From positions 1 to 64,000 of the forward strand of contig JAPEVF010000009.1 in assembly GCA_029747585.1 (NCBI GenBank): DNA of 64,000 bases, in the 5' to 3' direction. The notes below the pieces were generated by a model, which ran no database searches, had not been told where the DNA came from, and worked only from the letters and a program-made list of their open reading frames with translations. This document shows, piece by piece, positions 1-11,748 of this stretch. Within the stretch, counting starts at the first letter, position 1. Each line of letters begins with the position of its first letter. Source of the stretch: Pleurotus djamor (taxonomy: Eukaryota; Basidiomycota; Agaricomycetes; Agaricales; Pleurotaceae). The position numbers were made by a program, and so were the translations under genes.

Positions 1-1343
1 TNAAAAATGTGGTCTTTTTCTACGCCTTTTCAGTGGGACGCTGGTGAATCGAATGTAGAAGTCGCAACTTGGAACCTCATATCATCAGAATATCCAAGTC
101 CGACTTGAGGAACCGTGACGAATGAAGTGGCTGTGACACCCTCGCCACGACTCACTCAAACTGGGACGAAAGGCTTGCAATTACTGAGAGGGCGAATATT
201 TACCCGAAGAAGAAAATGTCAGCGCAAGTGAAGTGTCGACCTCCGTCGAGAAATTGGTAGCGCCTACTTCTGCGTTTCCTCCTCTTACCATTGCGATCGG
301 AATGCGGGACTCGCCCTCGATCATCGAGTCCGGGATCAACTTCACCATGAAGCGAAGCGTCGACTACTATGGGGACAGTGGAGCCGCCCGACCTCAGTTC
401 ACCGAGACATCTAAAATGGAGTCCTTCAGCCGGTGGAAGATCTTTACTCGTTTTTGCGCACTTTTCCTACTTAGTACTCAGTGGTCATGAAGAGGCTCAA
501 TTAAATCTGATTCAGATGTGCGCTGTGCACTGGTACACGATGCGGTCTTCCCGACAAGTGGATCCGCACCCCCGGCCATGCACCAACACGATGTGCTGGT
601 TGCCAAACCGAAGGGTATGCACATGCCATTCACGAGCGTCCTGGAAATAAATTGATGGAGGGACGATCTGTATCAGGTAAATCTTGGTGGATGGTTGGGA
701 CGGCAAGTGGATGGTGGATCAACTTAAGTTTACGGAATGTGATACCATCGGTCACACCACCTGCAGTTTTGCCGCCTGTGAACTCGCGCGAGGCCCTTGC
801 GTGGGCGACTTATGAATTTCCGATTTCTGAAAATTTGTCTTTGGTGGGTTATGTAAATAAACAAGAGTGAATATCAAGTGAATATGTGTTGATATATCTA
901 TCGCATGCAGATGACACAAAATTTTTAAGGAACAGGTCTCCGTCAAGTCGAAGATAGAGAAAGGGTTTGATGGGACGGTGATCAGAGAACAACAATAGCA
1001 AGAGTGGGTATGCTAGTCAGAGGTGAAGAAGGGGGACCAACACGAGTAAGTGAGTGATGTACTTGCATCCTTGAGGTGCGACATTTGAATGAGGCTTCCT
1101 GCTCTGGAAATACAAGTTGAGATAAAACTGGAGTTATTGACGGGCTGGGCTCATGCTATAGCTTGATGCTATTTGCTATCATGGGGTCCATGACGTTGGC
1201 TTTGTGGTTTCGCAGGTCATAATGATAGCTGAGGGAGGTGTGTTCACCAAGCGAAGGATTCACGTCGTTATACAAAAAAAAGTAAAATACATGCCAAATT
1301 AAAGACGATACTCATTATTGATTGTTTACGATTAATGGAATTC
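1..1343. other. Left-edge stretch with no supported gene
   Basis: I see no coding region that I can support here. Open frames on both strands are shorter than 105 codons, overlap one another and resemble no family I know. The last 100 bases or so probably include the 3' untranslated region of the glutathione reductase gene, which ends at 1344 on the minus strand. An N before an A run at position 2 is a sequencing artefact of the kind seen elsewhere. Confidence 0.5.
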
Positions 1344-3434
1344 CTAGCGGAGAGTAACGAGTTCTATCACATTATCCGTTAGCCCGAGCATACCATCAGG
1401 ACTGAGGCAAGAGAACGAACCTTCAGCAGAAGTAGGATGGATAGCGACCGTATCATCCAAATCTTGCTTCGTCGCCTTCATCTTAACGGCAACGCCGAAC
1501 CCTTGCATCACTTCGTCACTTCCAAGACCGAGTATGTGCACACCAACCACGCGCTCTTCCTCGCCGACACAGATGAGCTTGTACATAGACGGTTCCTTGT
1601 GCTCCTCGGGAACCATGGAGAAGTAAAGAGCACGGAAGTTGGATTTGTCTGGGTAGCGCGATCAGCAAAGGCGGGCGTAAAAGTGAGGATAATGACTTAC
1701 AGATCTTCACTTGGTCTTTACCATACTTCTCGACAGCTTCGGCCTCAGTGAGCCCAACCGTACCAATGGTGGGATGTCTTGACGACGTCAGTCATGTCAT
1801 TACCTCGAAGGGTGGGAAATATGCTCACGAGAAAACGACGGTGGGGATATCCTCGTAGGAAAGCTTGTCATTCTTAAACTTCTCGGGTCCGAATAGTCTG
1901 TTTGCTAGCCTTCGTCCGGCAGCAATGGCGACAGGAGTCAATAACGCCTTGCCCTGGACGTCACCGACGGCATAGATTCCAGGGACAGAAGAGTTTTGGT
2001 ATTCATCGACCACCACATCGCCTTTCTTGTCCAATTTGACACCGAGTTCCTCGAGGCCAAGGTTCTCCGTGTTGGCGTGTCGTCCAATAGCCCAAAGAAG
2101 TACATCAACTTCGAGCTTCTCGCCGGTATCAGTGTGGACAGTAAGAGTCTGCCCTTTGGCACCCTCGACCTTGGTAACGTTGGTCTTCTTGTGGATCTTA
2201 ATACCGGTGTGCTCCATCCATGGGGTGATGGAATCTTGGATAGATTGATCGAATGTTCGCAAGACTTTCTCGTGTCGAATGAGGAGATGCGTCTCAGTAC
2301 CCAGCGAATTGAAGACTCCTGCGAGTTCGACAGCGATGTAACCAGCTCCGACAACAGCGACGCGCTTTGGTTGTTCTTCGAGATCAAAGAAGCCGTCGCT
2401 GTTGATACCTAGGGAAGCCCCAGGAATCTTGTCGTCACTAGGAACCGTCGGTCGACCACCGGTAGCCACAAGGATTTTATCTGTATTAAGGGTGTATTTC
2501 GTACCATCCGGACGTGTAACTTCAACTTGGGTAGGAGAGAGGAGCTTTCCATGACCGTGGTGCTCCTCGACGCCCTCCTTGGTAAGGTTGTTGGAATATA
2601 TGCCGTTCAATCTGCGGATATATGCGTCTCGTTGGGGTTTGAACGAAGCCCAGTCGAATTTGGGGTTCTCGACGTTGAATTTGTATCCAGGAGCATGGAA
2701 CTTGAGCTTGTCCATGAGGCCGGCGGCGTGCCACATTACCTACACAGAGTTCAAGTTCCAGCCGAAGTGTACGAGATGCAAAACTCACTTTCTTGGGTAC
2801 ACATCCTAGACATATGCGTGTCATTCACTGCAGAAATCTCGACAGTATTGATACTACATACCAACATTGACGCAGGTACCGCCCAGGTTGGGCGAGACCT
2901 CAATCACTGCGACCTTGGCTCCGTATGAAGCCGCCCGCCTCTGTCCGATGGAATTAAGTCGGTCGTTAGCAATCGCGCCCGACCAGTACTGCAGAGCGTG
3001 CATAAACGAGCTCACCGATCCAGCTACGCCTCCACTACCACCTCCAATGACTACGTAGTCATACTTTTCGTGTCCGGGTTTAGTGACTGGGGCCATGGCA
3101 GACGAAGATGCAGAGAAAGCTCGCGATATCTAGAGACCCAATTCAGAACCATATATAAGCACACTTCCGAGATGCAAGTCCTCGAAACGCCAAGAACAGA
3201 TCAAGAGAGTTGATAGTAGAAGGGGGGTAGCAAAACGGGCATCACAAGGCATACCTGCGAAAGTCTAAGGCTTGGCGAGGAGGTGGATGCAGCTATCCTG
3301 TTCGCGGTGCGGGTGAAGACGGTGATGGAGGCCAGTTCTAAAGAGTAATTGGGGGCATGTGAGGCTCCACATTTATAGCAGTTGGCAAACCCTGGAGCCT
3401 GCTTACTTGCAAACGCTCGCGCGATCGAACTCAT
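1344..3434 (-). CDS. GLR1: Glutathione reductase, probable mitochondrial and cytosolic forms
   Basis: FAD-dependent NADPH:glutathione-disulfide reductase that keeps glutathione reduced. The N-terminal FAD-binding GGGSGG motif follows YDYVVI. The redox-active disulfide CVNVGC is followed by VPKK. The second dinucleotide-binding site reads [12 protein letters not shown]. The C-terminal dimer domain ends HPTSAE-ELVTLR, with the catalytic His in HPTS. The second redox Cys lies in a 17-nt microexon (2789-2805). A final intron separates HPTSAE from ELVTLR. An ATG at 3096 starts the normal cytosolic protein. An ATG at 3434, joined through introns 3338-3406 and 3130-3254, adds in frame an Arg/Ser/Ala-rich leader ([10 protein letters not shown]..., ...[10 protein letters not shown]) that looks like a mitochondrial presequence. 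Yeast GLR1 also uses two starts. The family assignment is very strong; the dual start is inferred from frame continuity and composition. Confidence 0.93.
3152..3157 (-). promoter_or_regulatory. Candidate internal TATA box for the short GLR1 form
   Basis: A TATATA element lies inside the second intron of the long GLR1 transcript, about 55 bases upstream of the internal ATG at 3096. That spacing could drive a separate short transcript encoding the cytosolic form. This is inferred from position only. Confidence 0.3.
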
Positions 3435-4143
3435 GGATGGGCTGGGCCGAGATCTGTAAGCATCGCGTCTCGGTCACATGGCCATGCTTATATTCCAGGG
3501 GTAAAGTCAGCCTCCTGAGTCAGGAATTCTTAGTTAGCCTTCATGGCCACGGTACTGCCTTTGAAAGACTGGAGACACAGTAAATTCTCTGTTTGAAGGC
3601 AGGGGAAAATGTTCCAAGAGTATACACAGCGAACTGAACGCCAATGGTTGATTCGTCAAATGACCGGAGTGGATGGATACAAGCACCCATTTGACCATCC
3701 CGAGGATCTTGTATGTCAGTAAACGTTTATCATGACAGCAATAGCAATCTGATATGTGTGGATTTAGTGACAACTTGATGATACGATAAGGGTGGGTCCG
3801 TTCAGCCTGACGTATTCGAGGTGTTGAAACTTGAGGTGTTCTGGTCGATTGAATGTAAAGCGCAAATCGATGCGCGACGCTCGCCAGACAACGAGTTTAT
3901 AGGAGAAACAACATAGAATCAAGTAGAAGATAAAATCCTCAACTCATGATCCATCGAAGGACTTAGCGGGCCGGGACCCACCCTCTCCACTCTAGCCGAT
4001 ATGTCACCAAGCCATATCGAATGCACGTACCCCATTAGATGTGGGAGAATCAGAGTTATCGATATGTCATATCGCATATGTATATAAGAAAACCCACTCG
4101 AGATTGAATTCAGAGAAACTGGGTCACCCCAAAGCAAGAAACC
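3435..4143. other. Divergent intergenic region between GLR1 and the GH31 gene
   Basis: Roughly 700 bases separate two outward-reading genes, so both promoters should lie here. On the minus strand an AATATAAG element (about 3487-3494) sits 53-60 bases before the long GLR1 start. The GH31 TATA box lies at the other end. I see no additional gene. Confidence 0.5.
4081..4088 (+). promoter_or_regulatory. TATA box of the GH31 gene
   Basis: TATATAAG lies 56-63 bases upstream of the ATG at 4144, a normal distance for a fungal TATA-driven gene. Confidence 0.55.
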
Positions 4144-7045
4144 ATGGTCAAGTTTTCGAAGGGAATGTGGTGCCTAGCACCAGATACCCATGCCGATTGG
4201 GCGACGGAAGTAGTCAAAGCTGAGGCCAAGAAAGATAGCATTCGTTGCGTGGCGGTGCGTCAAAAGTTTATGCGTACCATCTGATGGCCCATCTTGAACA
4301 TATCTAGGCGAGTAGAAGAATCAATCATCGAGGAGATACTTTAAACAATCCAACAATCACCCTCGAATGTTCCTCTCCCGTGCCTGATGTTCTCCTTCTA
4401 TCGGGGTATCATTGGAAGGCGCAGACCCACGCAAATGCGGGACCTGAATATGAACTATTCCCAGACATTGACATAGAAACTTTGGTGAGCCAACTCCAGA
4501 TTATCTCATAAACGCATACGCACATTGATCTTGAGCTTTGCGCCCTATACCCAGACCGCCGACCGTCAAGATGACCTGAAAACATCAAAATCTGCGACGG
4601 AGCTCAAGCTCTCCACAAGCAGCATTTCCGCAACGATCAGCACAGATCCATCATCGTTCAACATCGATTTCAACGCGTCGGATCGGCTCCTCACGAGACT
4701 AGGATGGCGTTCTGTTGGTTACGTCAAAGTCAACTCGACTTTGGGCCATGCGAACGCCGCCATGGAGGATCCAGATCGTGGAGAACGGTGGTTCACATAT
4801 CAATTCCAACTCTCCGTTGGGGAGAAGATATACGGATTAGGCGAAAGGTTTGGACCGTTTATTAAGAATGGGCAGGTCAANTTTTTTTCATATCGTCTTT
4901 CGTGTGACGGGAGATCGTTGATGACTGACCTATCTATCTGAGCAGAGCGTAGATATGTGGAACGAAGATGGAGGAACATCTTCTGAACTCACTTACAAAA
5001 ACATCCCTTTCTACCTCAGCTCCCGAGGATACGGGATTTTCATTCCCCACTCTGGGTTCGTTAGCTTTGAAGTGCAGAGCGAAAGTATGTTCCATCCATA
5101 CGAAACCCTGACCATGCCTAGCAAGTCTCACATCAGTGATCTTTCTCTAAGGAACGACGCGCGTAAACATCTGCGTACCTTCCGAACGCCTTTCCGCCTA
5201 TATTATCCACGGACCTTCTCCCTCCGATGTCATCTCGCGTTACACCCTTCTAACAGGCCGTCCGGCCCTACCACCGCCGTGGACGTTCGGCCTCTTCCTA
5301 TCCACCTCGTTCACCACTTCCTACGATGAAGCAACGGTGAATAGCTTCCTAGACGGCATGGAAGAACGGGACATCCCAGTTGGTGTGTTCCACTTCGATT
5401 GCTTTTGGATGAAAGGGTTTCATTGGTGCGACTTTGAATTCGACGACGAGTTCTTCCCCGATGCTGGGAGTCAGCTACAGCGGATGAAAGAGAAGGGATA
5501 CAAAGTAAGCGACTGTTGAACTGCGAGAAGCGTCACCAGCAATGATGAATTTACCCGCCTGCAATCAGATCTGCGTGTGGATCAATCCGTATATTGCACA
5601 AGAGAGCAAGCTCTTCGAGGAAGGTGCGAAGAACGGTTACTTCATCAAAAAGAAGGATGGTAGCGTTTGGCAATGGGATTGGTGGGTGAGTGTGCTCTTT
5701 CGTCTTGATTTCAATCCGAGATGGCCATATTGATGCTCTGCACAAGCAAGCGGGCATGGCCTTCGTCGATTTCACGAACCCGAAAGCATGCGAGTGGTAC
5801 GAAGGGAAGCTCAAAGAGCTAATCGACCTTGGCGTCGACTGTTTCAAGGTTGGCAAACCCTTCACCGTAATTCGAGGTCATGTCTCTTGATGCATTCTCC
5901 TTCTTCCCTAGACTGATTTCGGCGAACGCATCCCCACCGGAAACGTGGTGTATCATGACACCTCCGTCAACGTTGAAAAGATGCACAACTATTATGCCTT
6001 CTTATACAACAAGGTTACCTTCGGGGTACTTGAGAAGAATCTGGGGAGGAACAAAGCCATCGTGTTTGCACGATCAGCTACAGCGGGTGGTCAGAGATTC
6101 CCGATCCATTGGGGAGGTGATCCAATGAGTACCTTTGAAGCTATGGCAGAAACTCTCAGGGGTGGACTGAGTCTTGGGGTATGCGGCTTTGGGTATTGGG
6201 CCCACGATATTGGTAGGTTTCCGTGACGCATTGAGAACCAAACATTGATCGAAGATTGTGAATGGACTAGGTGGATTCGAAGGTAAACCTGATCCGGGGT
6301 TGTATAAACGTTGGTTTGCATTTGGAGCCCTGTCTAGCCATTCACGTCTGCACGGAAGTGGCAGCTACAGAGTAGGTTCCTTCGACTCCATAGCTTCAGC
6401 TTCTCATGATATCTCGTTTGTCTGCTTCGTATATAGGTCCCATGGCTCATAGATCCTTCGGGCGAAGCAGATGGCGTCCTATCAAAGTTCATCAACCTCA
6501 AACTCTCCCTCATGCCCTACATATATGCCACGGCAATAGCTACTCACCAAACTGGTGTCCCCATGATGCGACCCATGTTCATCGAATTCCCAGAGGATCC
6601 AACCTGTTGGTACTTGGATACCCAATACATGCTCGGCAAGAATCTTCTCGTCGCCCCGGTCCTTAGTGAAGATGGGATTGTTCAGTACTACGTACCTAAA
6701 GGACGATGGTATGGCTTACTTGACGGCAAGATCAGAGAAGGCCCGGGGTACATTGAAGAGAAGCATGACTTCATGAGCCTTCCACTGCTCGTCAGGCCGG
6801 GCACGGCGGTGGTGATAGGGAAGCATGAAATTGTGGGGAAGAAGAAATTGTCGACGTACGACTATTCAAGGGATGTCACGGTTTTAGTCAACCCTGCGGG
6901 CGAAGATAAAATGGACTACGAGATCCTCATCCCGGACTCGGAGCATCCAGGCGAAGTGGCAGGCACTCTAACAGTCAAGGGAGAAAAGGGAGCCTTTGAT
7001 GTCAGTGGAACGATACCAGGGCCATGGACGGTGAAGATTGTGTAG
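4144..7045 (+). CDS. GH31 glycosidase, alpha-xylosidase (YicI-like) type
   Basis: Retaining glycoside hydrolase of family 31, about 800 residues. It probably releases alpha-linked xylose or glucose from oligosaccharides such as xyloglucan fragments. The N-terminal beta domain runs to LSVGEKIYGLGERFGPF. The linker RPALPPPWTFGLFLSTSFTT and VFHFDCFWMKG are typical of the YicI branch. The nucleophile Asp is in KTDFGER, formed across an intron. The acid/base Asp is in HWGGDP. WAHDIGGFEG, LMPYIYATA and GVPMMRPMFIEF follow, and the protein ends WTVKIV. At least nine introns are needed; the single N (4881) falls inside one. The start at 4144 (MVKFSKGMW) follows a TATA box, and no signal peptide is visible, so an intracellular enzyme is likely. 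Alpha-glucosidase activity cannot be excluded. Confidence 0.9.
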
Positions 7046-7199
7046 AGCATGATGAGCATTATTGGGCGAAATCCGTCACATGGCGGGTATATAGTAACAG
7101 ATTGAAACTACTGTGAAAGTCCATAGTCACTGCGCTGAATCAAAACAAGAAAAACACGGGAACTCAGGCTTTGCGAAACGTCCAGTGACGACTATCGGA

Positions 7200-8772
7200 C
7201 TACCAGCCTTCCTCCCCAGCACGTCTTCCTCTGAAGTTACACTCGACTAGTAAGGGGACCACAGCATCTTCTGGCTGCGAGTAAAAGTCCATCAATGCCC
7301 ATCCCCGAAGACGAGGTTCCGTTAGGCTATCGTCATCTACTGCACCCTTGGCTTCTGCGGAACCCGCATTCTGTGCGTCGCCTAGTTGTTCTAACAACCA
7401 CCGGCCAACGCGACTGTTCACCCCCTCGACGCCAAACCCAATCTTCGGCCACCCGAAGCCACAAGCAACGATGGGTGGAAAGGCGAGTGGGAAAGACGCA
7501 GCAGAAAAGTACGTGATGTTCAGAACTGGCATAGGTGGGTTGTTTGTTGGCGGTAGCAAAATCTGTGTGGATAACTCGACTTTCTCGGGTATTGCGAGGA
7601 ATGAAGATATGTTATACCTGTGTAAATCGGCTTAAGTCTGAGCAGAAGTGTAAGAGATACTAGGGTGCGCTCACCAGTCATGCATACGAACAAGTGTGTC
7701 TTTGCAGTTCCATGTAAAGCCAGACTTCTCACTGTCTGGCCAGGTAGTTGGGTGTATACCAAGCCCTTCCAATCCACCTTCCCAACCATCTCCATTGCCT
7801 CCAAAGCGACTGAGTAGAACGACCTTCCCTCTGACTTCCCCTAGCTTCGGGATCCTGTTCGCGAAGAACCACATATCCTTGCCTCCTGGACCGTTGAAGA
7901 TCTCTTCATGCACCATTTTTGAGAAATCGGGTGGGGGAGTACGAGCATAGTCCTCTTGCTTGATAGACATCACGATGGTTTCTCTGGGTGATGTTTGGAA
8001 GAATGAGTGAATGCCTTCGAGGATTTCTCGAAACGGTGTTTTTTGAGGATAAACACCATGATACGAAATGGGGCGGCCGTCAATAATAGCTAATCTGACG
8101 TCGAGGACTCGGATGCCTGATTGCAGCTGTACTGGAAGGGTGGTCGAGCGCGACTGGCATTGAGAGATAGGCCAACCGTAGAACGCCATTCTTTGCAGAA
8201 ACATGTCAAGATATGCGTAGCATAGGACGCGTCTGTAACTTACGAATCGTGTGTCCCTAAATGTTTGCGTTGAATTGTTGCTTCTACATGCAGCACCTGC
8301 CCTTGACTAACCTGGTAGCATGAGTGACGACAGCCTGCATTCGTCAGGCATCTCGGCCAGATATTGAGCTAGATTGCGATGCGGCAATACTAGCAATCGC
8401 CGAAGATGCTTGTTATTGGCAACCTGTAAGTTAGGTATTAGTCGAATTTCCTACTTAATTATACGATAAGAGGCTTACTTTAGAGCAATATACTCGCCAT
8501 GGAGAGTTCGACGGCAATGAAAGAGGCTGCCAGGACGCACTGGTAGCCATGCTTACATGAATGAAGACTGTATCTGGATTCACAGCCCAAGCAGCTTGGG
8601 GTACGTCCTCAGAGCCTTCGAATACGCGCAGCATCAGCTTGTGGCTACCCAGCAGAGGCGTGTCTATTCGCCGTTGAGTAGAAGCGGGTACGACGAGGGG
8701 CTTCTCGCTGACATGCTTGTCATGAACGCAGGCGATAGTCTGGGTAGTCAAGTTACAAAGTTGAAAGTGCAT
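7200..8772 (-). CDS. PLC-like phosphodiesterase (PI-PLC X domain)
   Basis: Member of the TIM-barrel PI-PLC X-domain superfamily of phosphoric diester hydrolases. The first catalytic His is in LPGTHDSMAFYG, assembled across two splice junctions. The second is in RPISYHGVYP, after the SGIRVLDVRL strand. The middle reads ETIVMSIKQE and GKVVLLSRFG. The C-terminal exon carries FGWPKIGFGVEGVNSRV and RGWALMDFYSQP, then VVPLLVECNFRGR, a signature I associate with fungal members. The N-terminal exon (about 100 residues, starting at the ATG at 8772) resembles an accessory beta domain and has no clear secretion signal. Five or six introns are needed. It diverges from the bL31m gene, with 147 bases between the two starts. 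The substrate is unknown; no Y or C2 domain is visible, so it is not a eukaryotic signalling PLC. Confidence 0.85.
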
Positions 8773-8919
8773 CACTGGAAACAGAGGATGAGCGAAGTAG
8801 CAAAGTCGTGAAGTGATGGTGACCGCGAACTATGCCCTAAGCAGCCCTGAAATGGCTGGCGGCTAGTGAGCGCTTCTAACATTCTGCAATTTCTTTTCCT
8901 CCTTCTCTACACGACCGCA

Positions 8920-9330
8920 ATGTTGTCCGCAAGTTCTTCAAAACTCCTCACCAAAACCCCAGTCCAACAGCGCTGGGTTTCCACCTCGCCCTATGGCAGA
9001 ACCCACGTATGGAAACGTCGCGCACCCATCCTACCCAACCCGGTCGTACCCAAATTCCCACAAAAAGTCATCCGCTCCGATGGGTCTTCATACACGCACT
9101 GGACGACCTCACCGCGCTCCCTGCTCAGATTGACGCGTGATACAACCAACAATCCACTTTGGAACTCAGGTGTATGGATGGATGAACACAACGTCGAAGA
9201 AGAAGCGGCGACCACCGGTAGACTGGGCAGGTTCAACCGGAGGTTCGACGGTATTGGTGGGTCTGGAGAGGAAGTCGATTGGATGGAAGGATTTGAGGGA
9301 CAAGAGAACTCGAGCAAAAAGCAGTCATGA
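8920..9330 (+). CDS. MRPL36: Mitochondrial large-subunit ribosomal protein bL31m
   Basis: Single-exon gene of 136 codons for the mitochondrial ribosomal protein homologous to bacterial L31. The core VVPKFPQKVIRSDGSSYTHW, then TTSPRSLLRLTRDTTNNPLWN, is the signature of the fungal protein. The first 20-30 residues (LSASSSKLLTKTP, then QQRWVSTSPYG) are Ser/Arg-rich and lack acids, as expected for a mitochondrial presequence. The acidic tail is not conserved in my memory of the family. I chose the ATG at 8920 because the open frame upstream has no earlier ATG. It is convergent with the DCN1-like gene. Confidence 0.88.
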   Translation: MLSASSSKLLTKTPVQQRWVSTSPYGRTHVWKRRAPILPNPVVPKFPQKVIRSDGSSYTHWTTSPRSLLRLTRDTTNNPLWNSGVWMDEHNVEEEAATTGRLGRFNRRFDGIGGSGEEVDWMEGFEGQENSSKKQS

Positions 9331-9701
9331 GGCACTGTAAGTGGATAGTGCTGGCATGAGCGTCGCGAAACACTCAATTCAACCTCACCCCAGCGCATCC
9401 TGCTTTTCAGGCGTATATCCGCGGAAAGATATATAATCATCACCTACCTAATTCATTCTATTGTTGTCGTCCGTTGCGAAAATTTGCACCAGACACGCAC
9501 GCGCCGTTCAACTTCGGACAAGACGAGAGTAATGGCATCAATTAAGTGTATGATTGCAAACAAATAACAACGAAAGTAATGGATAACGCCGTGTAGTATG
9601 GTATGTAAGTATACAAAAGAATGCTTGCGGGTGAGAGGATGGGAAATGCTTTGTTGCATGCAGAAAATCCATGGAGAACAGAAGGCGATCAAGACGATGT
9701 C
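9331..9701. other. Convergent 3' intergenic spacer
   Basis: These 371 bases separate the ends of the bL31m and DCN1-like genes. They should hold both 3' untranslated regions. I see no coding signal; the short open frames are AT-biased and unlike any family. Confidence 0.5.
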
Positions 9702-11748
9702 TCATGATGCAGAAGATTCTTTCTTCCATGCCACGAATTCATCAATCAGCGTCGGCCATGCCTAAAATGATGGAATGGTCGGTTATGGGGGAGGATGCCC
9801 GAGTAGGATCACGCGACTTACACCGTCAGCATCATAGCCAGTCAAGTCTGGCTGCACGGTTCTGCAGAAGTCGAGAGTCTACGCGTGTGGTAAGTCCTGG
9901 GGTTCACAGAGAGGAGAGGGAACAGCTAACCATGCTCCACAGATCCTTGTTGACAGCTTTGTAACTGCCTTTATCCTGGAAGGGGATTAGTCGACACTGT
10001 CAGCTGACAGTGATTCCAGAGTAGCATATGACGTACGTTGATATACTGGACAATTTCCTCGATGATAGGATATTGCGGCGAAAGGAGAACAGTCCAAAAA
10101 GCTGTAGCAACCTGGACGAAGCAGCACGGTCAGAGCAGCCGGAGAGCAAGTTTAAGGGAGGACGTACCTCCATTTCAATGTTACGGGATTGGCTGGTGAA
10201 CGAGAAGCTGTCAGGGCTTCCGGCGAAGATGGGAACAGCAGCGAGCGAGCTCACGGAGTTTTTGCGAACGAGAAACAAAATGAGTAGAGGCTTTGGAAAG
10301 CTGCCTTGGTATCCGAGGCATACTGCCAATATGACGATCGGTCGTATGGTTCATGGGATGCCTTGGACGCGGTAGGTCGCTTCAGCGGGGGTTGACCTTG
10401 TATCAACAGGTTGTCCAGGTCAGACACAACGATGACCAGTTTATCTAGCGAGGCGACTCTGCACTCAGAAGTGAGCGACAGTCAATGTCTCGAAAAACGC
10501 GAAACACGCACTTTAGTTTCTCAGTGCCCTTGGTCCACTCCTCTTTAGTTATCTTGCCCATCTCTGAAGTATTCATTTGCCACGCCATTAGCAACGTTTT
10601 AACTCCTTCCATCGGTATACCAGCGTCTTCACAAAGTTTTGAAAAGCCTTCTGGTCCGATGACGTCGGGATCATCCTGGTCCGCGTAATGCTTGAACGTA
10701 GCTAAGGCTTTCGCAGAGGTGTAGGGTTCGTGCTTTTGGGCCGGGGCAGTAGGAGGTGCAGTCGACTTGTAGCACAATATCTCTATCAAGAAAGAGACGG
10801 GGTAGATGGAGAGTACTACACACCTTCACGGCATCAGGCTGCGTCCCATTCGTCGACTTTGCGGTGTCCTCACTGTGAACATCATTGAGACGCTTAGAAC
10901 TGCAGCACAGGAGAGAGGAGAAAAACATGAAGGTAAAACCTCCAGCTAGCAACCACAACCAAGCCACTTTAGTAGGTAGCGAGAAACAAGGGTACAACAC
11001 AGGTTTCTGTCAGACACTCACGGTTGCAAGCGCTGAGCTTGAGGCGGGACTGCATAACCCTGCTATTTTCGGTACGAATTCAGGTCCCACGCATTAGCCA
11101 CGTGGGATTTATGAAGAAGTGGAACGCGTCCAGTTCGTGAGCTGTGCTCCACATCNAAAAAACAAAAGCTCGCGGCAGTGAAAGAAGCAGCAGAAAGTGA
11201 ATGATTGAAGGGGGAAACCGATGCCGTGTACATGGTGATGAAGGAAAGGTTGATAGGCTCACCTCACGTCATCTTTTCGAGCTTTTCCCTTCGCGGCACT
11301 CTTCGTCTTTGATGAACCGGCGGCTTTTGCTTTCGTGGTTTTGGTTTTCTTTACCGGCGGAGTGGGCTATGTCCCGATGAGTAAGAAATTTGAAGTCATG
11401 GCCACCAACGAGGACACTCACCTCCGGATCGGGGCTCGCAGCACTAAAGGGTTGTAGAGGTTAGTGATGAATGAGGCAGGCAAGTCATTTCTACATACCC
11501 ATTGTTCGCGTCTGCGACAGAAGGCCCGGTGGTGCCTAACAGGGGATCGTAAGGACAACGCGAGGGCGAGACCAAGTGATTGCGATAACTCACTGGTGGC
11601 GGTAGCCTTCCGCGCAGAGCTGCGTGTCGCTCGCGTCGACGTCGTCGTGGTCGCCGCAGCCTTGGTGTCCTCAGCACGTTTCCTCTGCAAGTCCGACGAT
11701 GAGCATGGCAAATGAATCATGCATCAAGCTACGCACTTTCGGTGGCAT
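9702..11748 (-). CDS. DCN1: DCN1-like cullin neddylation factor (DCUN1 domain)
   Basis: Scaffold-type E3 that promotes NEDD8 (Rub1) transfer to cullins. The DCUN1 domain is clear over several exons: FKHYADQDDPDVIGPEGF, GVKTLLMAWQM, DLDNLLIQGQPPL, SHEPYDRSSYWQYASDTKAA, FCRTVQPDLTGYDADG and AWPTLIDEFVAWKKE, ending at 9702. The N-terminus (MPPKRKRAEDTK, then a Lys/Ala/Thr-rich stretch) starts at 11748. It resembles a nuclear localisation region, as in the human DCNL4/5 forms, rather than a UBA domain. The link between the basic exon (to about 11265) and the next secure exon (SKRLNDVHSED, about 10890) crosses a poorly readable 300 bases with an N at 11156. The basic N-terminal exons could therefore be mis-joined. 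Confidence 0.8.
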
